The notes: generated from the letters alone by a model not told the origin. DNA of 64,000 nt from Shiella aurantiaca (GCA_030412945.1 JAUHJS010000002.1:442504-506503); one strand, 5' to 3'. Counted from the stretch's first letter, positions 9,720 to 18,986 are shown. Made by a program: numbers and translations.

Positions 9720-11114
9720 ATGTCAGCGAAATTCGATCTGATTGTAATAGGAAGCGGCCCGGGTGGGTATGTTGCCGCCATTAGAGCCTCACAGCTTGGT
9801 ATGAAAGTAGCCATTGTGGAAAAAGCCGAACTGGGCGGAGTGTGTCTGAACTGGGGCTGTATCCCTACCAAAGCCTTATTGAAAAGTGCACAAGTATTTG
9901 AATATATCTCGCATGCAGCCGATTACGGTATAAGCGTGAAGGATGCCAAAGCCGATTTTACCGGTATGGTAAAGCGCAGCCGTGGCGTAGCCGATGGCAT
10001 GAGCAAGGGCGTTCAGTTCTTGATGAAGAAAAACAAGATTGAGGTGATTGCCGGAATGGGCAAACTGAAGCCCGGCAAAAAGGTGGAAGTGACCGATGCC
10101 GCTGGCAAGAAAAGCGAAGTATCGGCAGACCATATCATAGTGGCTACAGGTGGCCGCGCGCGCGAATTGCCTAATTTGAAGATTGACGGACAAAAAGTGA
10201 TAGGATACCGCCAAGCTATGGTGCTTGAAAAACAGCCCGAAAGCATGGTAGTGGTAGGCTCAGGCGCCATTGGGGTGGAGTTTGCCTATTTCTATCACTC
10301 TATTGGTACCAAAGTAACTATTGTAGAGTTCCTTCCGAATATTGTTCCGGTGGAAGACGAAGAAGTGAGCAAGCAGCTAGAGCGTACCTATAAGAAAATG
10401 GGTATTGAAATCATGACCAGTTCCGAAGTGACAGGCGTAGATACCAAAGGCAAAAAAGTAAAAGCCACGGTAAAAACACCTAAAGGAGAGCAGGTGTTGG
10501 AATGTGATGTAGTCCTTTCAGCAGTGGGCGTTACAGCCAATATCGAAGGCATTGGACTGGAAGAAGTAGGCGTGAAAACCGAGAAAGGTAAAATCTTGGT
10601 AGATGATTTCTACAAAACCAATGTACCGGGCATTTATGCTATCGGTGATGTGGTGAAAGGACAGGCCTTGGCTCACGTAGCTTCTGCGGAAGGAATTATC
10701 TGTGTGGAGAAAATTGCGGGTCATCATCCAGAACCTTTGGATTACAACAATATACCGGGATGTACGTATTGCAGCCCTGAGATTGCCTCTGTAGGCTACA
10801 CCGAAAAAGCTGCCAAAGAAGCAGGCTATGAAGTGAAGGTTGGTAAGTTTCCTTTCTCTGCTTCAGGAAAAGCCAGTGCGGCCGGAGCCAAAGATGGTTT
10901 TGTGAAGGTAATCTTCGATGCCAAATACGGTGAGTTCCTAGGCGCACACATGATTGGTGCCAATGTAACCGAAATGATTGCCGAAGTAGTAGTAGCGCGT
11001 AAGCTGGAAACTACCGGACATGAAATCATTAAATCGGTACACCCTCACCCTACCATGAGTGAAGCCGTGATGGAAGCAGCCGCAGCGGCCTATGGTGAAG
11101 TGATTCACCTGTAA
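9720..11114 (+). CDS. lpdA: Dihydrolipoyl dehydrogenase
   Basis: FAD flavoenzyme (E3) that reoxidises lipoamide in the 2-oxoacid dehydrogenase and glycine-cleavage complexes. 464 residues. It shows the FAD loop IVIGSGPGGYVAA, the redox disulfide in GGVCLNWGCIPTKALL, the NAD loop VVGSGAIGVEFA, GIYAIGDV and the C-terminal HPHPTMSEAV with the catalytic His. None of the other complex subunits is adjacent. A terminator follows at once, so it is monocistronic. Confidence 0.95.
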   Translation: MSAKFDLIVIGSGPGGYVAAIRASQLGMKVAIVEKAELGGVCLNWGCIPTKALLKSAQVFEYISHAADYGISVKDAKADFTGMVKRSRGVADGMSKGVQFLMKKNKIEVIAGMGKLKPGKKVEVTDAAGKKSEVSADHIIVATGGRARELPNLKIDGQKVIGYRQAMVLEKQPESMVVVGSGAIGVEFAYFYHSIGTKVTIVEFLPNIVPVEDEEVSKQLERTYKKMGIEIMTSSEVTGVDTKGKKVKATVKTPKGEQVLECDVVLSAVGVTANIEGIGLEEVGVKTEKGKILVDDFYKTNVPGIYAIGDVVKGQALAHVASAEGIICVEKIAGHHPEPLDYNNIPGCTYCSPEIASVGYTEKAAKEAGYEVKVGKFPFSASGKASAAGAKDGFVKVIFDAKYGEFLGAHMIGANVTEMIAEVVVARKLETTGHEIIKSVHPHPTMSEAVMEAAAAAYGEVIHL

Positions 11115-11135
11115 GAAAATATAGTTGAGACATAA

Positions 11136-11165
11136 AAAACGCCCGGGTGAAAGCTCGGGCGTTTT
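11136..11165. terminator. Terminator between lpd and the acyltransferase pair
   Basis: AAAACGCCCGG pairs with TCGGGCGTTTT (one G-T pair), and T or A tracts lie on both sides. It therefore serves both convergent genes. Confidence 0.85.
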
Positions 11166-11189
11166 TGTTTCTAAGAGAAGGAAGCGTTT

Positions 11190-12125
11190 TTACTCATCCA
11201 AATGGCGCAAGTGTCGCTCTTTTTTCTCGTAATAGATATCGTCAAGGGTTACCAATATGCCCGTTTCTTCCACGCCCCCGAAATCTTGGTTTTTGGTGGT
11301 GCCAAACGATTTCATAGTTGGAGAAAGCTGCATGTAATTGGAAATTAATGGAGGGATATTTTCCCCACGTTCGCGGCAATAGCGCTGAAGTATCTTGAAG
11401 CCTTCTTTGAAAGATAGCCCTTTTACCATTTCTACAATCTCGTGGCTCCCCACCGAAGTGTACACCGGATGCTTAGGGAGTACCAGGTTCTCTTTATCAG
11501 GGAAATAAGTTTTCATGAAACCCAAAATCCCACGCTTGGCCTCTTCATTATAGCGCTCGTACATGGTTACTTTTCCGAAAAAGTAGCGCATATGTGGGTG
11601 TAGCAATACGATTGCACCTAAGCCATCCCATAGGTTATCTAAAGCGAAAAGACCTTTTCGGGGATTTACCGAAGGTTGGTATAGTGGGCTCACCCATGAT
11701 CGCCCCAGTTCAATGGAGTAGGGGAGATATTCATGTATGAATTTTGAAGAAAAGTCGAAATAGTGTGAGGTAGATAGATGTTCTATGCCTTTGTCTACAA
11801 TTTTTGCACAATCAATAAAGCGGTATCCGCCTACGATCTCTTCTTCATCTGGAGAAAAAACTAAGAGTTGCTCATAGCAAAGTTCTGCCGTATCGTGTTC
11901 GTCAATGTCAACTTCCATACCAGTACCACCACCTGCGAGGGCAAAGGCAATCTCCCGCAATCTCCCAATTTCACGCATTACATTGGGCGCATTGTGGTGA
12001 TTCACTATATAAATTAGGTTGTCCACTTTATTGGTTCTCCGTATCAGCTTATCGGGCGTAAGTTCCGCCTTTAGCAGGGCACGGTCAACGGGGGGTATGA
12101 TATAGTCGAGATTGATTTCGGGCAT
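11190..12125 (-). CDS. GNAT-type N-acyltransferase for amino-acid lipids (OlsB/GlsB family)
   Basis: 311 residues. It resembles the acyl-ACP-dependent N-acyltransferases that put a 3-hydroxy fatty acid on ornithine or glycine. Typical stretches are VFSPDEEEIVGGYRFI, STSHYFDFSSKF and SIELGRSWVSP, which are family features of OlsB-like proteins. It lies 11 bases downstream of a PlsC-type O-acyltransferase. This pairing is the known glsB-glsA (glycine lipid) or olsB-olsA arrangement. Which amino acid is acylated is not visible. The N-terminal extension PEINLDYIIPPVDRALLKAE precedes the GNAT core. The function is inferred from family and partner gene. Confidence 0.75.
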   Translation of the reverse strand: MPEINLDYIIPPVDRALLKAELTPDKLIRRTNKVDNLIYIVNHHNAPNVMREIGRLREIAFALAGGGTGMEVDIDEHDTAELCYEQLLVFSPDEEEIVGGYRFIDCAKIVDKGIEHLSTSHYFDFSSKFIHEYLPYSIELGRSWVSPLYQPSVNPRKGLFALDNLWDGLGAIVLLHPHMRYFFGKVTMYERYNEEAKRGILGFMKTYFPDKENLVLPKHPVYTSVGSHEIVEMVKGLSFKEGFKILQRYCRERGENIPPLISNYMQLSPTMKSFGTTKNQDFGGVEETGILVTLDDIYYEKKERHLRHLDE

Positions 12126-12136
12126 GTTACAGTAGA

Positions 12137-12943
12137 TTATTGCATTTGGTAGACTTTTTCTTTAACCCATTGTGCCCATTCCGAATCGGTTTTGCTTGCG
12201 TCAAACGTAGAAAACGGAATAGCTTGGCCATAGCGTATGGTAATGGTTTTGTTTTTTTGTTTAAAAAGCTCGTCTACCAAGTAAAGCATTTCAATATTGG
12301 CTTTAAGGCCTATTAATTTACGAAAATTAGCCAAACCATAAAACCAATTGCTCAATCGACCCTCAATAAATACGGGTACTACGGGTCGTTGATACTTTTT
12401 CGAACGGGTAATAAAAGTCTTTTGCCAGTCCAAATCTACAATTTTTCCGCGTTGTTTTCGACTTACCAAGCCGGCCGGGAAAACAAAAACTGCCTGATTT
12501 GATTCAAATAATTGATTAAGTTCTGCTAATGAGGCTTTTGTGTTGGTGCCGTGTTTGTTCACTCCTACAAACATTCCTTTCAGACTTTGTAAATGAAGCA
12601 GGATGTCGTTTACCACAAATTTCATGTCGCTCCGCACTGGGTGAGCATCTTGCACCAGTACTAAGGCATCGAAGCCACCTAAGGGGTGGTTGCAGGCAAA
12701 AATAGCCCCTCCCTCAGCAGGTATATTTTCCTTGCCTTCTGACACTACTTGAATTTGAAAACGCCTGATAACCTCTATGCAAAAATCATAACCCTTTAGG
12801 TCACGGGTTTCATGCAAGTGTAGGTTGATTTCCTCCTCGTGTAATATGCGCTTAAGGTAGCGTAGCACAAAGCCTGGCATCCACCGTAGTAAAGCCGGAT
12901 TTTTGTCGCTAATAATTTTTTCTATGTCGATGAACTTTTCCAT
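12137..12943 (-). CDS. PlsC-like O-acyltransferase (OlsA/GlsA family)
   Basis: 268 residues with the glycerolphosphate-acyltransferase motif HX4D (NHPLGGFDALV) and a downstream substrate-binding region VFVFPAGLVSRKQRGK. In the two-step pathway this enzyme would esterify the 3-hydroxyl of the lyso-lipid made by the neighbouring N-acyltransferase. Here it is the first gene of the pair. It could in principle be a general 1-acylglycerol-3-phosphate acyltransferase, but the operon partner argues for amino-acid lipids. Confidence 0.75.
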   Translation of the reverse strand: MEKFIDIEKIISDKNPALLRWMPGFVLRYLKRILHEEEINLHLHETRDLKGYDFCIEVIRRFQIQVVSEGKENIPAEGGAIFACNHPLGGFDALVLVQDAHPVRSDMKFVVNDILLHLQSLKGMFVGVNKHGTNTKASLAELNQLFESNQAVFVFPAGLVSRKQRGKIVDLDWQKTFITRSKKYQRPVVPVFIEGRLSNWFYGLANFRKLIGLKANIEMLYLVDELFKQKNKTITIRYGQAIPFSTFDASKTDSEWAQWVKEKVYQMQ

Positions 12944-12952
12944 TCAAGTGGG

Positions 12953-12960
12953 CAAAGATA
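12953..12960 (-). promoter_or_regulatory. Putative -7 element of the acyltransferase operon
   Basis: On the minus strand the bases read TATCTTTG (TAnnTTTG), 9 bases before the ATG. No -33 TTG at the usual spacing. Confidence 0.4.
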
Positions 12961-12970
12961 AGAGCAAAAT

Positions 12971-13081
12971 ATGGGTTTTGTGGAAGATTTTTACGAATCG
13001 CTCAACATCTTGTTGTTGGGATTTTATTTAAGGTGCCTGTGGTGGTTTTATGCCCTTATTGCTGAGTCTATTATTGTTTAA
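12971..13081 (+). CDS. Possible 36-residue hydrophobic small protein
   Basis: ATG to TAA with 36 codons in the 276-base gap between the acyltransferase operon and the HMA-like gene. The peptide is rich in Leu, Trp, Phe and Tyr (NILLLGFYLRCLWWFYALIA) and could span a membrane once. No ribosome-binding site or promoter is obvious, and chance is a fair explanation at this length. Confidence 0.2.
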   Translation: MGFVEDFYESLNILLLGFYLRCLWWFYALIAESIIV

Positions 13082-13187
13082 CCGATTTTTTTGAGCGAAT
13101 GGTTTTCCTATTTTTTATCAGTTAATCCCCCTGAAAAACCTTTTCAGTGAAAAAAATCTTTTTCTCCGAAATCCAAATTTGCTAAGC

Positions 13188-13197
13188 CCTACGTAGG
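13188..13197. promoter_or_regulatory. 10-bp palindrome upstream of the HMA-like/globin pair
   Basis: CCTACGTAGG is a perfect inverted repeat ending 22 bases before the ATG. It follows a weak -7-like CAAATTTG at 13173-13180, so it would overlap the likely transcription start. Operator function is only a guess. Confidence 0.3.
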
Positions 13198-13219
13198 TAG
13201 GACGAAACAATACAACGTC

Positions 13220-13600
13220 ATGAAAAAAAGCATACTCCCTATTGTTCTCATCCTCTTGATAGCGGGCTTTGCTTTCAGTAAAAAGCAATCGTCTAGGCTG
13301 GAAGTTAGGCAAGTAACATACGTCCACTTTACGCTTGAGGGTTTGTTGAACCAAGAACAAGCTACTGAAATTAAGAAAAACCTAAAAAAGCAAAAAGGGG
13401 TAACAGCCGCCAGTGTCAATTTTGAGTCGGGCAAAGCCTCAGCAGCTTTTTTCCCGGAAGAAAATAATCGCAAGCGTATTCGTCTGATGCTCGATGCCGT
13501 GCCGGGTATTGCCGTGGCCGACTATGAGTTGGTGAGCGACCCCAATAGGCCTACTTGTCCTATGAAAACGGTGGGCAACTGGTTTAGCTTCCTTAATTAA
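13220..13600 (+). CDS. Exported HMA-like small protein without the CxxC metal motif
   Basis: 126 residues. The N-terminal signal sequence or anchor (ILPIVLILLIAGFAFS) is followed by ~70 residues with the beta-alpha-beta-beta-alpha-beta rhythm of heavy-metal-associated domains. Examples are VTYVHFTLEGLLNQEQAT, KKQKGVTAASVNFESGKAS and IRLMLDAVPGIAV. The metal-binding CxxC of that family is absent. The only cysteine is near the C terminus (PTCPMK). It sits 35 bases before a lipoprotein truncated haemoglobin, and the two are probably co-transcribed. The fold assignment rests on pattern alone. Confidence 0.5.
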   Translation: MKKSILPIVLILLIAGFAFSKKQSSRLEVRQVTYVHFTLEGLLNQEQATEIKKNLKKQKGVTAASVNFESGKASAAFFPEENNRKRIRLMLDAVPGIAVADYELVSDPNRPTCPMKTVGNWFSFLN

Positions 13601-13635
13601 TATCTAGTATTCACCCTTATTAATCCAATACACGT

Positions 13636-14085
13636 ATGAAAAAGACCCAATTATTTTTTGTTGCGCTATTGAGCGCTTTTGCCCTTGTATTTACCTCTTG
13701 CGATAAAGAGGAGGAAACCAAAGATACCGACCCAACCTTGTATGAGCGCTTGGGTGAACAAGCAGCCATTGAAGCGGTGGTAGATCAGTTTATTACCAAT
13801 GTGGCAGCGGATACCCGCATCAATTCATTTTTTGCTACTACCGATATTCCTCGCTTGAAGCGCCTCTTGGTAGAGCAAATATGCCAGGCTACCGGTGGTC
13901 CTTGTGAGTATACTGGTCGCGATATGAAATCTTCGCATGCCGGACTGGGAATCACTACCGATGATTTCAATGCTTTGGTAGAAGACTTGGTAGCAGCCCT
14001 TGACGAGTTTAATGTACCAGCGGCTGAGCAAACAGAGCTGTTGGGTATTTTGGGGCCATTGGCTCCCGATATTATCGAAGAGTAA
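13636..14085 (+). CDS. Lipoprotein-anchored truncated haemoglobin (group 1-like)
   Basis: 149 residues. A lipoprotein signal with lipobox VFTSC puts it outside the cytoplasmic membrane. An acidic linker follows, then a globin of ~115 residues. The globin shows LYERLGEQAAIEAVVDQF at the A/B helices, DTRINSFF and GGPCEYTGRDMKSSHAGLGI, where the His is the predicted proximal haem ligand. Group 1 truncated globins bind O2 or NO, and most are cytoplasmic, so an exported form is less usual. It pairs with the upstream HMA-like protein. Gas sensing, NO removal or electron transfer are all possible. Confidence 0.85.
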   Translation: MKKTQLFFVALLSAFALVFTSCDKEEETKDTDPTLYERLGEQAAIEAVVDQFITNVAADTRINSFFATTDIPRLKRLLVEQICQATGGPCEYTGRDMKSSHAGLGITTDDFNALVEDLVAALDEFNVPAAEQTELLGILGPLAPDIIEE

Positions 14086-14114
14086 TTGATTGCATAGTTT
14101 GGTTTTGTTTGTGA

Positions 14115-14150
14115 AAAGAGGTTGGCGAGTTTTCGTCAGCCTCTTTTTTT
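14115..14150 (+). terminator. Terminator after the globin gene
   Basis: A 14-bp stem from AAAGAGGTTGGCGA and TCGTCAGCCTCTTT (two G-T pairs) with a 4-base loop and a following T-run. Confidence 0.85.
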
Positions 14151-14234
14151 TATTCTCTTGCGAGGGCAAAAGGATATTTTCTTAACTTCAACACACGTTT
14201 GGCTAGAGCCAAGCCTTTTAATACTCCCATTTTT

Positions 14235-17200
14235 ATGAAGAAACTATTCCTTTTTTGCGCATTGTTGGTATGGGCCATGCCAAGTCTTTTGGCACAGGGT
14301 ACGAAATCGGTGGCTTTGTTGCAAACCTATGACGCCACGGGTAAGCCATTGACCCGAGCTTCTGCTTTTTTTGTAGATGCACAAGGCTCGGCCATTACGC
14401 ACCGCGATGTTTTTATCAACGCGGCTTCGGCTAAGCTTATCACCCTCGATAGCACCGTTCATACGGTGGTTCGCATAATGGGCGAAGATGAAGAAACGGG
14501 CTTAATAAAATTTTCGGTAGACAATAACCTCACTACCCAATTTGCCTCGCTTAAGGCGGGCTCCGCTCCTAAGGAGGGTGATGTCTTGACCTTGGTTTCA
14601 GCGCAGGAAGTCCAGAAGAATGACTCCCGAAAAGCCACAGTGGCTCAGGTAATCACTTGGGAAGAATACGGACAAGCGACAGTGCTGGCCTCCTCTATCC
14701 AAAAAAGTGAAATGGGAAGTCCGCTTGTACATAGTAATGGCGATTTGGCGGGCGTGGCCACCATGGACTTACTGGCCGATAAATCGAAGATGCTCTTGAT
14801 TCCGGCCTCTGCCATAACTTCTATTCCCGGAAAAAGCATGGACTTTACCACGTGGGTGAAGCAAATGAAGCCTGATAATTCTTTTATGACAGCAATTGCA
14901 GCTCTTATAGATGGCAATAAAGATAAGGCCATTGCACAGCTGGCAAGTAGCATCAGCAAGAATCCAAAAAATACAAAAGCCCTTTTACTCTCTAGCAGAC
15001 TGATGGTGGAGAAGCAGCAATACAATAAAGTGCTGGAAGAAATGAATAAGGTGATGGCGGTAGATGCTAATATCGGTTTGGCCTATTTCTACCGGGGTTT
15101 GGCGCGCTATTACACCAAGGGCTATGCCGAGGCTATTGCTGATCTTACCAAGGCAGAAGAATTGAAAGTAAATAAAAGTGCCATAAAAGCCCTTCGCGGG
15201 ATGGCTTATTATGAAACCAACCAATTACCGGGCGCTATCAATGATTTGTCGCAGGTTGTGGCTGGTGCGGATGCGGAAGCAGTTCATTTTCTTACCCTTG
15301 CTAATGCAGAATTCAAAACAGAAGCCTATTCGGCCGCCATTCCTCATTATACCAAAGCCATAGAGTTGGGCAATAAAGAAGCCGTGGTATTTAATAATAG
15401 AGGTAAAGCCTACCTTCTTTTACAGAAATATCCCGAAGCGATAGCCGATTTTGATCAGGCCATTTCCATGAAATCGGATTATGAGAAGGCTTATTTTAAT
15501 CGAGGTACGGCTCATTTTAATCAAAAGAATTGGGCTGGGGCTATTGCCGATCTTACCAAAGCGCTTGGATTAGGCAATAAGGATAAGGAGACCGTTACCA
15601 TGCTGGCACCTGCTTATTATGAGCAAAAAGAGTACGGCAAAGCCATTGAATATTATACCAAATGGATAGCGCAAGGAGCCGAAGGCAATGAGGCCTATGT
15701 AAAAATGGGGCTTTCCAAATACGCTTTGAAAAACTATGCCGGTGCGGTGGTGGATTTAGATAAAGCCACCCAAATGGGAGCCGTAGAGGCGGATGTATTG
15801 AAAGTATTAGGGATGTCGCAATATATGGCGAAAGCCTATGACAATGCTATCAAGTCGCTGAGTTTGGCCGTTTCCAAAGGGATTTCAGATGTGGAAACTT
15901 ATATGGCATTGGGTAGAGCCCGTATGGAAATGAAGCAATATGAAGGCGCTATTGCGGATTTGAACCAAGCCATCAAACTGGGCAATAATGAGGCGGAAAC
16001 CTATCTGATGCTAGGCAAAGCGCAGTATGAGCAAGGCATGAAGGAGCCGGCCGCAGCCAGTATGGACAAAGCCCTGACACTGGGCAGCACCGATACTTAT
16101 GCCTATTTCGTGCGCGGTATGGTAGCTTTTGAAGGTGGAAAATTGACAGCGGCTCGCCCCGATTTAGAAAAAGTAAGTAGTCTGCAATCAGGCAATGGGG
16201 CGGTTTGGGCTGCTTTGGGAACCATCAAAATGGAAGCTAAGGAATATGAAGCCGCAATCCCGGATTTGTCTAAAGCCATTCAGCTGGGCGTAAAAGAGGC
16301 TAAATTGTATGCCAGTCTGGGTCATGCCAAGGTAGTATTAGGCCGCTATGGCGAATCCATTTCTGATTTGAATACCGCCATTCAGCAAGGTATCAATACC
16401 GCTGAGGTGTTTGAAGATTTGGGTAAAGCCCGTTTCCAAACCAAGGATTTTAAAAGTGCCAACGAGGCTTTGAGCAAAGCCATGGAAGCGGGGGAGCAAA
16501 AGGTAGAGATTTTCGCCATGCGCGCTCAGGCACGTTACGAACTTAAAGATGCCGATGGCGCCTTGTCCGATTTGGATAAAGCCATTAGCATGGGAGCTAA
16601 AGAGGCTGTGCTATTTGTGTACAGGGCTAATATTCGTTTTCAAAAAGGCGATTTTTCGGGAGCTATTGCCGATTATGATCAAGCCATTGCCCAAGGTGCT
16701 AAAGACGAAGTAGTATTCAATAACCGCGGAAAGGCCAAAATGAATATGGGCAATACCCAAGCGGCCATTGCCGATTTCGACCAAGCCATCGCCTTGAAGG
16801 TGGATTATACCAAAGCCTACTTGAACCGCGGAACAGCTAAATATCAATTAAAGCAGTTTGAAGGAGCCGCAGCGGATTTGGACAAAGCCGCCAGTTTGGG
16901 AAGTAATGATAAAGAAGTATATCAAATGGCTGGATTGGCTAAATATGCTTTGAAAAACTTCGAGGGCGCTTTAGCCGATTTGAACAAAGCGGTTACTATG
17001 GGTGTAAACGAAGAGGCGGTATTCTCTGCCCGCGGGCTCATCAAATTTCAGCAGGGTGATGCCAAAGGAGCTTTGACGGATTTGGATAAGGCCATCAACC
17101 TAGGCAATACTACCTCCGAAGTGTTTTTGGCGCGCGGATTGGCACGTTATCAGGGGAAGAACTACCAAGGAGCCGTAGATGATTTGAACCAAGCCGAAAG

Positions 17201-18983
17201 CAAAGGAAGTCTTGCCATGGAGGCACTTTCCGCGCGAGGGAATAGCTGGTACGAACTGAAGAAATACACCGAAGCCGAGGCGGATTTGGCCAAAGCCATG
17301 ACCCTAGGGATGTCCGATGCCGCCAGCTTGGCGAATTTGGGAAATGCTCGTTTCCGTTTATCTGATTTTGCAGGCGCCATTCAGGCGTATGACAAAGCCG
17401 TGGCGGCTGGAGCTAACGATGAGGTAATCTTCAATAATCGTGGTAAAGCCAAAGCCAATCAGAATGATTTTGTAGGTGCTATTGCTGATTACGATAAATC
17501 CATTGCCCTGAAAGCTGATTATGGCAAGGCTTTGAGTAATAGAGGAGGAGCCAAGTACGCCACTAAAGATTTTGCAGGTGCCATCAGCGATTTGCAAAAA
17601 GTGGTAGCTCTTAATCAAGCCGATGCCGAAAGCTATTTGTATTTGGGTGTATCTCAGTTTCAAACCAATGCCTATCCTGAAGCCATTACCCACCTCAGCA
17701 AAGCGCTGGAGATGGGTAATAAGGATCCTTTGGCCTATTACGGTAGAGGTATAGCGCTGTTTGAAACGGGTAAATTTGCCGAAGCTTTGCCGGATCTAAA
17801 CAAAGCGGCCGATGCAGGCATGAGTGATATGCGCTTGTTTGAAGTGCGGGGTTCGGTAAAATTTGCCTTGCAAGATTATGCAGGAGCCATAGCAGAGTAT
17901 GATCGTGCTGTAGGCTTGGGCGCTACCGGAGCAGGATTGTTTTATAACCGAGGCTTTGCCAAATACGAAACCAAGCAATACGAAGGAGCAGCCGATGATA
18001 TGTCGTCCGCTATCAATGCCAATGCCTCGTATACCGAAGCCTATGTGTTGAGGGGAAATAGCCGCTTCCGTTTGAAAAACTATGAAGGTGCTATTTCTGA
18101 TTACGATAAGGCTATTTCTTTGGGCAATAAAGAAGCCATGGTGTACAACAACCGCGGGAAAGCCAAGCAATTGCTGGAGCGTATAGAGGAGGCAGTTAAG
18201 GATTATTCACAGGCTTTATCTATCGACCCAAATTATGTGCGCGCCTACGAAAACCGTGGGATGGCCTATTATCTGCAAAAGGAATATAAGTTGGCCATTG
18301 GAGACTTTACTAAGCTGGAATCTATGGAAGAAGCGGGTGCTGAGGTGTTGCGCATGAAAGCCGAATCGTATTATGCTTTGGAAGATTGGGCCGGAGCTGC
18401 TTCTTACTTTGAACAATTGGTAACTAAAGGCGTTCGCAATGCAGATATCCTATTCAAGAAAGGGCGTTGCTATGTGTTGTTGGATGATTTGAACGTAGGC
18501 CTGAAAGACCTCACTGCTGCTATCGAGATGAATCCGCAACTGGTAGAGGCATTCCTTGCTCGTGCGCAAGCCTATACCTTATTGGGGAATGGGCGCTTTG
18601 CCAATGAAGATTACGGAAAGGCCATTGCCTTAGACCCCAAAAATGCCAACGCTTATTACAACCGCGCTGTTTTGCGAGAAGGATTGGAAGATTTTAGTGG
18701 AGCCATTGCCGATTATGATGAGGTGATTGCCCTAACCCCCGAAGATGCACAGGCTTATTTCGATAGAGGGATAGTGCGCGCTACTATTGAAAATTATTCC
18801 CTTGCCTTGGCCGATATGAATAAAGCCATAGAGCTCAATTCGAAGAATGCTGATTTTTATAAAGGTAGAGCCAATGTAAAAATGCAACTAAGCGATACCA
18901 AAGGAGCCTGCCAAGACTGGAATCAAGCCAAAGCCTTGGGCGATGCCAAGGTGAGTTATTACTTAAATCAATACTGTAAATAA
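14235..18983 (+). CDS. Giant exported TPR protein with a degenerate trypsin-like N-terminal domain
   Basis: 1,582 residues from the ATG that gives a good signal peptide (KKLFLFCALLVWAMPSLLAQ). An earlier in-frame ATG at 14199 adds 12 polar residues. Residues ~25-215 align by eye with DegP/trypsin-type proteases, but all triad positions look lost. The His position reads ITHRDVF (Asp58), the Asp position reads ETGLIKF, and the Ser position reads SEMGSPLV (Met160). The rest, ~1,360 residues, is about 40 TPR-like units of the type NRGKAKYELKQYEGAIADL. No sorting domain is present. I infer an envelope scaffold with a pseudo-protease head. It is monocistronic. Confidence 0.75.
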   Translation: MKKLFLFCALLVWAMPSLLAQGTKSVALLQTYDATGKPLTRASAFFVDAQGSAITHRDVFINAASAKLITLDSTVHTVVRIMGEDEETGLIKFSVDNNLTTQFASLKAGSAPKEGDVLTLVSAQEVQKNDSRKATVAQVITWEEYGQATVLASSIQKSEMGSPLVHSNGDLAGVATMDLLADKSKMLLIPASAITSIPGKSMDFTTWVKQMKPDNSFMTAIAALIDGNKDKAIAQLASSISKNPKNTKALLLSSRLMVEKQQYNKVLEEMNKVMAVDANIGLAYFYRGLARYYTKGYAEAIADLTKAEELKVNKSAIKALRGMAYYETNQLPGAINDLSQVVAGADAEAVHFLTLANAEFKTEAYSAAIPHYTKAIELGNKEAVVFNNRGKAYLLLQKYPEAIADFDQAISMKSDYEKAYFNRGTAHFNQKNWAGAIADLTKALGLGNKDKETVTMLAPAYYEQKEYGKAIEYYTKWIAQGAEGNEAYVKMGLSKYALKNYAGAVVDLDKATQMGAVEADVLKVLGMSQYMAKAYDNAIKSLSLAVSKGISDVETYMALGRARMEMKQYEGAIADLNQAIKLGNNEAETYLMLGKAQYEQGMKEPAAASMDKALTLGSTDTYAYFVRGMVAFEGGKLTAARPDLEKVSSLQSGNGAVWAALGTIKMEAKEYEAAIPDLSKAIQLGVKEAKLYASLGHAKVVLGRYGESISDLNTAIQQGINTAEVFEDLGKARFQTKDFKSANEALSKAMEAGEQKVEIFAMRAQARYELKDADGALSDLDKAISMGAKEAVLFVYRANIRFQKGDFSGAIADYDQAIAQGAKDEVVFNNRGKAKMNMGNTQAAIADFDQAIALKVDYTKAYLNRGTAKYQLKQFEGAAADLDKAASLGSNDKEVYQMAGLAKYALKNFEGALADLNKAVTMGVNEEAVFSARGLIKFQQGDAKGALTDLDKAINLGNTTSEVFLARGLARYQGKNYQGAVDDLNQAESKGSLAMEALSARGNSWYELKKYTEAEADLAKAMTLGMSDAASLANLGNARFRLSDFAGAIQAYDKAVAAGANDEVIFNNRGKAKANQNDFVGAIADYDKSIALKADYGKALSNRGGAKYATKDFAGAISDLQKVVALNQADAESYLYLGVSQFQTNAYPEAITHLSKALEMGNKDPLAYYGRGIALFETGKFAEALPDLNKAADAGMSDMRLFEVRGSVKFALQDYAGAIAEYDRAVGLGATGAGLFYNRGFAKYETKQYEGAADDMSSAINANASYTEAYVLRGNSRFRLKNYEGAISDYDKAISLGNKEAMVYNNRGKAKQLLERIEEAVKDYSQALSIDPNYVRAYENRGMAYYLQKEYKLAIGDFTKLESMEEAGAEVLRMKAESYYALEDWAGAASYFEQLVTKGVRNADILFKKGRCYVLLDDLNVGLKDLTAAIEMNPQLVEAFLARAQAYTLLGNGRFANEDYGKAIALDPKNANAYYNRAVLREGLEDFSGAIADYDEVIALTPEDAQAYFDRGIVRATIENYSLALADMNKAIELNSKNADFYKGRANVKMQLSDTKGACQDWNQAKALGDAKVSYYLNQYCK

Positions 18984-18986
18984 GAT

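Noticed and set aside
14890-18900. Long repetitive DNA that could suggest a CRISPR or satellite array
   Set aside because: The repeats are about 102 bases (34 codons), in frame, and encode TPR units; there is no constant repeat with unique spacers.
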